A stretch of 57,125 nucleotides of DNA from Cellulomonas triticagri (GTDB taxonomy: Bacteria > Actinomycetota > Actinomycetes > Actinomycetales > Cellulomonadaceae), in the NCBI RefSeq assembly GCF_003696205.1, contig NZ_RFFI01000008.1, positions 1 to 57,125 on the forward strand, read 5' to 3'. The translations under genes were made by a program, and so were the position numbers. The notes under the pieces are model-generated. The model ran no database searches and was not told the DNA's origin. It saw nothing but the letters and a program-made list of their open reading frames with translations. Below are positions 51,324-57,125 of this stretch, in pieces (position 1 is the first letter of the stretch; each line of letters starts with the position of its first letter).

Positions 51324-52402
51324 TCGAGGTCTGCGCCCCGGGCAAGCTGTTCGTCGCCGGCGAGTACGCCGTGGTGGAGGCGGGCTACCCCGCCGTGCTG
51401 GTCGCGGTGGACCGGCACGTCACCGTCCGGCTGGACCGCGCCGAGGGCGCCGGCTCCATCGCGTCCGACCAGTACGGCCGGCTGCCGGTGGTGTGGCGGC
51501 GTGACGGCGACCGCGTCGTGCTGGACCACGACAGCCGCCCGTTCGACTACGTGCTGTCCGCGATCGACGTGGTCGAGCGGTTCGCCGCGGAGCAGGGCCG
51601 CACGCTCGGCTTCTACGACATCACGATCTCCAGCGAGCTCGACGACAGCTCGGGCCGGAAGTTCGGCCTCGGCTCGTCCGCCGCGGTGACCGCCGCGACC
51701 GTGCGCGCGCTGGACCGGTTCTACGACCTGGGCCTGCCGACGCTGCACCTGCTCAAGCTCGCGCTGCTGGCGACGGTGCAGGTCAACCCGATGGGCTCGG
51801 GCGGCGACGTCGCGGCGAGCCTGTACGGCGGGTGGATCCGGTACGCGGCGCTCGACCGCGACTGGCTGCGCGCGCAGTCCGGCCCCATCACGGACCTGCT
51901 GGCCGCCGAGTGGCCCGGCCTCGCGGTGCGGCGGCTGCCCACGCCCGAGTCGATGCGCCTGGTAGTCGGCTGGACGGGCGTGCCCGCGTCGACGATGCGC
52001 CTGGTCGAGGCGATGCAGTCGCGCAAGGAGGTCACGGAGACGCACTACCCGGACTTCCTCGCCGCGTCCCGGGAGTGCGTGGACGCCCTCGCCGAGGCCA
52101 TCGAGCGGGACGACGCCCCCGCCGCGAAGGCCGAGATCCGCCGGGCGCGCGGGCTGCTCACGTCCCTGGCCCGCGAGGCCGGTGTGGACATCGAGACCCC
52201 GGCGCTGCGGGCGCTGTGCGAGACCGCCGAGCACGTCGGCGCGGCCGCGAAGTCCTCGGGCGCGGGCGGCGGCGACTGCGGCATCGTCCTCGTGGACACC
52301 GGTGCCGACCTGGAGCCGATGCTCCGCGGCTGGGCGCTGTCCGACGTCCGGCACCTGTCACTCCAGGTCCAGGCTCCGCGCGACGCCGAGGTCCGGCCGT
52401 GA
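51320..52402 (+). CDS. Phosphomevalonate kinase
   Basis: A 360-residue GHMP kinase from GTG 51320, overlapping mvaD as GTGA. It phosphorylates 5-phosphomevalonate to the diphosphate. Motif 1: APGKLFVAGEYAVVEAGYPAVLVAVDR; motif 2: KFGLGSSAAVTAATVRALDRFYD; motif 3: AKSSGAGGGDCGIVLVD. The bacterial/actinobacterial type (Streptomyces CL190-like) rather than the animal type. Gene overlaps the isomerase as GTGA. Confidence 0.93.
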   Translation: MIEVCAPGKLFVAGEYAVVEAGYPAVLVAVDRHVTVRLDRAEGAGSIASDQYGRLPVVWRRDGDRVVLDHDSRPFDYVLSAIDVVERFAAEQGRTLGFYDITISSELDDSSGRKFGLGSSAAVTAATVRALDRFYDLGLPTLHLLKLALLATVQVNPMGSGGDVAASLYGGWIRYAALDRDWLRAQSGPITDLLAAEWPGLAVRRLPTPESMRLVVGWTGVPASTMRLVEAMQSRKEVTETHYPDFLAASRECVDALAEAIERDDAPAAKAEIRRARGLLTSLAREAGVDIETPALRALCETAEHVGAAAKSSGAGGGDCGIVLVDTGADLEPMLRGWALSDVRHLSLQVQAPRDAEVRP

Positions 52403-53478
52403 CCGACCCGGGCGCGGCGGCGCAGGACGCACGGCGCAAGGACGACCACGTCCGGCTCGCCTCGGAGCAGCACGCCGAGCCCCGGGCGCACGACCTGGAC
52501 CACGTCCGGTTCCTCAACCACCCCCTCGCCGCCGGGGACCGCTCCCAGGTGTCGCTGCGCACGCGCGCGCAGGCGTTCACCTGGGACGTGCCGCTCTACA
52601 TCAACGGCATGACCGGCGGCACCGCGCACACCGAGACGATCAACCGCGCCCTGGCTCTCGCCGCGCGCGAGACGGGCGTGCCCATCGCCTCCGGGTCGAC
52701 CGGGATCCTGCACCGGGAGCCCGCCGCGATCCCGTCGTTCCGGGTGCTGCGCGACCTCAACCCCGACGGGTTCGTCCTGGCGAACGTCAACGCCAACCTC
52801 ACCCCGGCGCAGGCCCGGCGGTCGGTGGAGATCCTCGAGGCCGACGGCCTGCAGGTCCACATCAACCCCGCGCAGGAGATCGTGATGCCCGAGGGCGATC
52901 GCGACTTCACGCGCTGGGCCGAGAACATCGCCGCGATCGTGGACGGCGTCGGCGTGCCCGTCGTCGTCAAGGAGGTCGGCGCGGGCATGACCCGCGGGAC
53001 CGTCGAGCGGCTGCGGGACCTCGGCGTCACGACCGTGGACGTCTCCGGCCGCGGCGGCACCGACTTCACCGCCATCGAGTCCGCGCGCCGCGACGACGGC
53101 GGGATGGACTACCTCGCCGGGTGGGGGCAGTCCGCCGTGGAGGGCCTGCTGGACGCCTCCCCCGTGGAGGGTGTCGACCTGCTCGCCTCCGGCGGCATCC
53201 GCCACCCCCTCGACGTCGTGCGCGCGCTCGCGCTGGGCGCGACGGCGGTGGGTGTCGCGGGCGGCTTCCTGCGGCTGCTGCTGACCGAGGGCGAGGCCGC
53301 CCTGGTCGCCCGCATCCACGCGTGGCTCACGCAGGTCGGCGACATCATGACGCTGCTCGGCGCGACGACGGTGGCGGACCTGCGGCACGTGGACGTGCTG
53401 CTCACCGGGCCGGTGCGGGAGTTCTGCGACCTGCGCGGGATCGACGCGGCCGCGTACGCCCGCCGCAGCGGCCTCTGA
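52399..53478 (+). CDS. fni: Type 2 isopentenyl-diphosphate delta-isomerase
   Basis: A 359-residue FMN/NADPH-dependent isomerase from GTG 52399. It interconverts IPP and DMAPP. Conserved: RKDDHVRLA, LDHVRFLNHPL, LYINGMTGGT, SGSTGIL, NVNANLTPAQARRSVEILEADGLQVHINPAQE, VVKEVGAGMTRGTV, VDVSGRGGTDFTAIES, and GGIRHPLDVVRALALGATAVGVAGGFL. This flavin enzyme differs from the MEP-associated type 1 enzyme and completes the lower mevalonate pathway. A terminator hairpin follows. Confidence 0.94.
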   Translation: MTDPGAAAQDARRKDDHVRLASEQHAEPRAHDLDHVRFLNHPLAAGDRSQVSLRTRAQAFTWDVPLYINGMTGGTAHTETINRALALAARETGVPIASGSTGILHREPAAIPSFRVLRDLNPDGFVLANVNANLTPAQARRSVEILEADGLQVHINPAQEIVMPEGDRDFTRWAENIAAIVDGVGVPVVVKEVGAGMTRGTVERLRDLGVTTVDVSGRGGTDFTAIESARRDDGGMDYLAGWGQSAVEGLLDASPVEGVDLLASGGIRHPLDVVRALALGATAVGVAGGFLRLLLTEGEAALVARIHAWLTQVGDIMTLLGATTVADLRHVDVLLTGPVREFCDLRGIDAAAYARRSGL

Positions 53479-53493
53479 CGGCACCTCGCGGTC

Positions 53494-53515
53494 GCGCCGG
53501 GGGTGACCCCGGCGC
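53494..53515 (+). terminator. Terminator after mevalonate operon
   Basis: A perfect 9-bp stem (53494-53502 with 53507-53515) and a GTGA loop lie 16 nt past the isomerase stop. It closes the operon before the NERD-like gene. Confidence 0.65.
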
Positions 53516-53522
53516 ACCACCC

Positions 53523-53540
53523 GAACCGGTGGACCGGTTC
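53523..53540. promoter_or_regulatory. Near-palindrome upstream of NERD-like gene
   Basis: GAACCGGT (53523-53530) and ACCGGTTC (53533-53540) form a perfect 8-bp inverted repeat with a 2-bp spacer, 50 bp before ATG 53591. It could be an operator; a TAGGTC -10-like box (53570-53575) lies between. Confidence 0.4.
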
Positions 53541-53590
53541 CGCTCAGCACCCGCACCCGGGACGCCGATAGGTCTCTACGGGGTGAGCAG

Positions 53591-54586
53591 ATGGTCCAGG
53601 GGAACGGCACCGGGCGCACCGCGCGACGCGCGCGGCGGCTCGGCCGGTGGTGGGGCGCGGGCGCGACGAGCGCGGCGACCGACGTGCCGCAGGCGCGCCC
53701 GGAGGCGGACGCCGACGACGGCTGGTTCCACGACTGGCTGCACCGGACCGCCGACGACTCCCCCGGCACCGGCCACGCCCTCGCCCTGACGGCCGCGTCC
53801 GGCTGGGTCACCCTCACGGGCCTGAACCGCCCGGGCAGCACCCGCGGCACCGTCGAGCACGTCGCGGTCGGACCCGGCGGCATCGTCGTGGTCGAGACGC
53901 TGCCGTGGGACGGCGAGATCTCCGTCCTCGGCGGGACCCTGCGGCACCGCGGCTACGGCCGCACCCCGGACGTCGCCGAGGTCGCGGGCGCGGCGGGTGC
54001 CCTCACCGCGCTGCTCGCCCCCGGGCACCGGCGGGCCGTGCAGGCCGTCGTCTGCCTCGGCGGGCGCGACCTCGACCCCGTGGCGGTCTGCGGCGGGGCC
54101 GTCGCCGTCGGCGAGCACCAGCTCGCGGCCTACCTCACCGCCCTGCCCGAGCGGCTGGCCGCCGCCGACGTCCCGCTCGTGGTGGACTACCTGGTCGCCG
54201 AGCTCGGTGGGGCGACCAGCCCCGAGCTGCTGACCGTGGACGACGTCTTCCGGCCCGTGAACGTGTGGGACGCCCCGGCTCCCACCAGCCCGGTGTCCCC
54301 GGCCGCCGCCCTCGCCCCGACGCAGGACGCACCGTCGGCCGACGCCGCGCCCGCGCCCGCCGACGCCGAGCCGTCCAGCCAGGTCGACGGCTACCACCCG
54401 CCGCCCAACGTCCTGCCCGACGGGCACCCCGACCAGTCCCCCGACGCCCCCGAGGCTGCGCGCCCGGACCCCGCCGCTGCGGCGCGACCGGCTTTCGGCG
54501 ACGGGATGCTGCGCGTCGGCCTGCTCGTCCTCGGGCTGCTGACCGTCGGCAACGTGCTGCTCGCCTGGCTGGACCTGGCGGGCTGA
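53591..54586 (+). CDS. Degenerate NERD-domain protein with C-terminal membrane anchor
   Basis: A 331-residue protein. A NERD-like core occurs at residues about 85-155: TVEHVAVGPGGIVVVETLPWDGEISVLGGTL corresponds to the family IDHVVVGPGGVFVIDTKxWxGxI, but the conserved Asp-Thr/Ala-Lys has become Glu-Thr-Leu, so the catalytic Lys is missing. A Pro/Ala-rich linker and a single C-terminal helix (GLLVLGLLTVGNVLLAW) follow. NERD domains are predicted nucleases; this one is probably inactive or binding-only. It is separated from the mevalonate operon by a terminator. Confidence 0.6.
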   Translation: MVQGNGTGRTARRARRLGRWWGAGATSAATDVPQARPEADADDGWFHDWLHRTADDSPGTGHALALTAASGWVTLTGLNRPGSTRGTVEHVAVGPGGIVVVETLPWDGEISVLGGTLRHRGYGRTPDVAEVAGAAGALTALLAPGHRRAVQAVVCLGGRDLDPVAVCGGAVAVGEHQLAAYLTALPERLAAADVPLVVDYLVAELGGATSPELLTVDDVFRPVNVWDAPAPTSPVSPAAALAPTQDAPSADAAPAPADAEPSSQVDGYHPPPNVLPDGHPDQSPDAPEAARPDPAAAARPAFGDGMLRVGLLVLGLLTVGNVLLAWLDLAG

Positions 54587-54613
54587 CGCCCGGCGGCGAC
54601 CGCGCCGCCGGGA

Positions 54614-54619
54614 TAGCGT
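54614..54619 (+). promoter_or_regulatory. -10 box TAGCGT for a leaderless gene
   Basis: TAGCGT ends 7 nt before ATG 54627, matching the arrangement at 19393-19398. Confidence 0.5.
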
Positions 54620-54626
54620 GAGACGC

Positions 54627-55277
54627 ATGGACGACCGGATCACGCCGGGCCTGTTCCACGCGGCCGAGGGCGTCGAGGACTGGCACGTCGTGCGCGGCGT
54701 CGCCGAGGCACGCTTCGCGACGGGGTCGTTCGCGACCGGTGTCGCCCTGGTGGACGCCGTCGGACGGCTCGCGGACGCCGCCGACCACCACCCGGACGTG
54801 GACCTGCGGTACGGGACGGTGACGGTCCGGCTCGTGTCCCACGACGTCGGCGGGCTGAGCGAGCGTGACGTCGCGCTCGCCCGCGAGGTCTCCGCCGCCG
54901 CACGCGACCTCGGTGTCCACGCCGACCCCTCCGGGGTGCAGGCCGTGGCGCTGACCGTCGAGGCGATGATGACGAAGGACGTGCTGCCGTTCTGGCAGGC
55001 GGTGCTCGGCTACGCGTCCGCGGGTGACGACGAGGTCGCCGACCCCGCAGGGCGGTGGCCGGCGGTGCGGTTCGTCCGGTCCCGGGACGCGCGCCCGCAG
55101 CGCAACCGGGTGCTCGTCGCGCTCGCCCTCCCCCACGACCTGGCCGAGGAGCGCGTCGCGGCGGCCCTCGGCGCGGGCGGCAGCGTGGTCGGCGTCGCGC
55201 ACGACCCGCAGCGGTGGACGCTCGCCGACGCCGAGGGCAACGAGGTCGAGGTCGCCACCTGGCAGGAGCGCGGCTGA
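54627..55277 (+). CDS. Pterin-4a-carbinolamine dehydratase-like/VOC fusion protein
   Basis: A 216-residue protein. Residues 1-95 resemble pterin-4a-carbinolamine dehydratase: ADHHPDVDLRYGTVTVRLVSHDVGGLSERDVALAREV has the His-His of the PCD active site and the L-T-D-x-D-x-x-L-A-x-x-V region. Residues 105-216 form a glyoxalase/VOC fold (LPFWQAVLGYASA, ADAEGNEVEVATW), as in many actinobacterial PhhB-VOC fusions of unknown role. ATG 54627 follows a TAGCGT -10 box by 7 nt. Confidence 0.85.
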   Translation: MDDRITPGLFHAAEGVEDWHVVRGVAEARFATGSFATGVALVDAVGRLADAADHHPDVDLRYGTVTVRLVSHDVGGLSERDVALAREVSAAARDLGVHADPSGVQAVALTVEAMMTKDVLPFWQAVLGYASAGDDEVADPAGRWPAVRFVRSRDARPQRNRVLVALALPHDLAEERVAAALGAGGSVVGVAHDPQRWTLADAEGNEVEVATWQERG

Positions 55278-55290
55278 CGTCGGTCGAGAT

Positions 55291-55382
55291 CCTGCTGTCG
55301 GTAGCGTAGATGGCCTGCTATCGGTAGCGCAGGAGCCCTGCTATCGGTAGCGCAGGGAGCCTGCTGAACGGTGGTGCAGGGG
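55291..55382. repeat. Four 23-bp tandem repeats
   Basis: Units at 55291-55313, 55314-55336, 55337-55359 and 55360-55382, each starting CCTGCT and most containing CGGTAGCGCAGG. Within a unit CCTGC and GCAGG can pair, so each may form a small hairpin. They lie between the dehydratase-VOC and old-yellow-enzyme genes. Too few and contiguous (no spacers) for a CRISPR array. Confidence 0.8.
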
Positions 55383-55501
55383 CGTGGCGGTCGTGCCCGC
55401 CGCGCTGCTCGGCCCCTGAGCACGGGTGAGGCGCCCCACACCCGTCGACCCGGCGGAATGCCGACCGCGCGGTGACGGTTCGGCTCGTCGTGAGCCTGCT
55501 G

Positions 55502-56611
<1,110 letters not shown>

Positions 56612-56620
56612 TCGCACCGC

Positions 56621-56689
56621 CGAGGTCGAGGGTTCCGCACGACACGCCGTGACGACACGCCGGCTGTCGCCGCGAAACCCTCGACCTCG
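56621..56689. terminator. Long inverted repeat between convergent genes
   Basis: A perfect 14-bp repeat (56621-56634 with 56676-56689) encloses 41 nt that contain a direct repeat ACGACACGCCG at 56639-56649 and 56652-56662. It sits 9 nt after the old-yellow-enzyme stop and 3 nt before the stop of the minus-strand DUF4190-like gene. Could be a terminator or a REP-like mobile palindrome. Confidence 0.55.
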
Positions 56690-56692
56690 CGG

Positions 56693-57125
56693 TCAGAGGT
56701 TCGCCTGGAGGAGGACCAGGACGCCGATCGCGGTGCCCAGGGTGCCGCCCAGGAGGCCCATGACGGCGCGGCCCCGGCCGTGGCCGCCGCGGCCCGCCGC
56801 CCGGAACGCCGCCAGGGCGAAGCCGATCGCGACCGGGCCCAGCACCCAGATCAGCAGGGACAGCAGCCCCAGGTAGCCCGCGACGATCGACTGCCACGAC
56901 CGCCCGATCGGCACCATCCAGTGCAGGGCGTCGCGCGGGCTGTCGCCCTTGCGCGGTTGCGCCGGCGCCCACGGGGCGGCGGGCGGGTTGGCTGTCGGGG
57001 CGGGTGCGGGGAACGTGGTTCCCGCCGGGGGCGGGGCATAGGCCGCCGGTGCGGCGGAAGCGGTGGGCGCGGCAGCGGCCCTGCCCGACCGGCGGGCGTG
57101 CGCGGGGGCCGGACGGTCCGAGTGC
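56693..57125 (-). CDS. DUF4190-like membrane protein (partial)
   Basis: Minus-strand gene running off the right edge; its start is outside the window. The visible part begins with a Pro/Ala-rich cytosolic segment (AAAAPTASAAPAAYAPPPAG, ...APWAPAQPRKGDSPRDALHW), followed by two hydrophobic helices (VAGYLGLLSLLIWVLGPVAIGFALAAF and MGLLGGTLGTAIGVLVLL) as in DUF4190/DUF4870-like actinobacterial proteins. The second helix follows a GRGGHGRGRAV loop. Function unknown. Confidence 0.75.
   Translation of the reverse strand, partial: HSDRPAPAHARRSGRAAAAPTASAAPAAYAPPPAGTTFPAPAPTANPPAAPWAPAQPRKGDSPRDALHWMVPIGRSWQSIVAGYLGLLSLLIWVLGPVAIGFALAAFRAAGRGGHGRGRAVMGLLGGTLGTAIGVLVLLQANL

Noticed and set aside
50156..52354. 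Minus-strand open frame across the mevalonate genes
   Set aside because: Antisense to three well-conserved GHMP enzymes; no recognisable protein.
47581..53478. Search for HMG-CoA synthase or reductase in the window
   Set aside because: None of the frames shows their motifs; they are absent here though they may exist elsewhere in the genome.
55291..55382. Possible CRISPR array at the 23-bp repeats
   Set aside because: Repeats are contiguous with no unique spacers, only four units, and no cas genes nearby.

Overview
The window is very GC-rich (G/C dominates third codon positions throughout), uses many GTG starts, has chains of ATGA/GTGA-overlapping genes, DUF24/HxlR regulators, F420-type oxidoreductases, a class-E-like sortase signal and TAnnnT -10 boxes placed 6-8 nt before start codons. 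This fits a high-GC Actinomycetota, probably Micrococcales (Cellulomonas/Isoptericola-like); the genus cannot be settled from the sequence alone. No rRNA, tRNA, CRISPR array or complete insertion sequence was seen.

Layout. 1-5,653: end of a ROK regulator, DUF3817 and pseudouridine synthase genes (minus), STAS protein, P2-type cation ATPase and a flavin-type oxidoreductase. 5,709-13,146: a NarL-type two-component system, a divergent HxlR/NmrA pair, an MMPL exporter, and an AbiE-like HTH/nucleotidyltransferase pair with a perfect inverted repeat abutting its start. 13,260-18,337: DUF418 protein, a MacB-like ABC exporter, and a convergent second two-component system. 18,531-20,841: a HEPN Abi gene preceded by a structured leader, a decarboxylase/cupin pair and small genes.

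20,907-28,096 (all minus) is the most striking region: a 96-residue peptide (27,364-27,654) aligns without gaps to the circular bacteriocin AS-48, followed by a hairpin, a SpoIIM/DUF95 membrane protein, two small membrane proteins, a large permease with its ATPase, and a second ABC transporter plus lipoprotein. A LysR HTH-only protein sits upstream. The content matches known circular-bacteriocin clusters (precursor, DUF95 protein, ABC exporter, accessory transporter/immunity).

28,413-42,308: a sortase-anchored trypsin-like protease, lipoproteins, a TAP-like hydrolase, an iron-regulated siderophore-interacting protein with an IdeR/DtxR-like box, a ferritin-like/VIT1 protein, an F420 LLM oxidoreductase, a QorR/Qor2-like divergent pair, an FKBP lipoprotein and an EF-G-like GTPase with a degenerate G4 motif. 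A decayed copy of the 3' end of the siderophore gene lies at 31,855-32,012.

42,313-57,125: MerR, DoxX-like, methyltransferase, YciO, uracil-DNA glycosylase, a short-chain dehydrogenase, then a tight operon of a TctA-like permease and the lower mevalonate pathway (mvk, mvaD, pmk, type 2 idi) without HMG-CoA synthase or reductase. A degenerate NERD protein, a carbinolamine dehydratase-VOC fusion, four 23-bp tandem repeats, an old yellow enzyme and a truncated DUF4190-like gene end the window.
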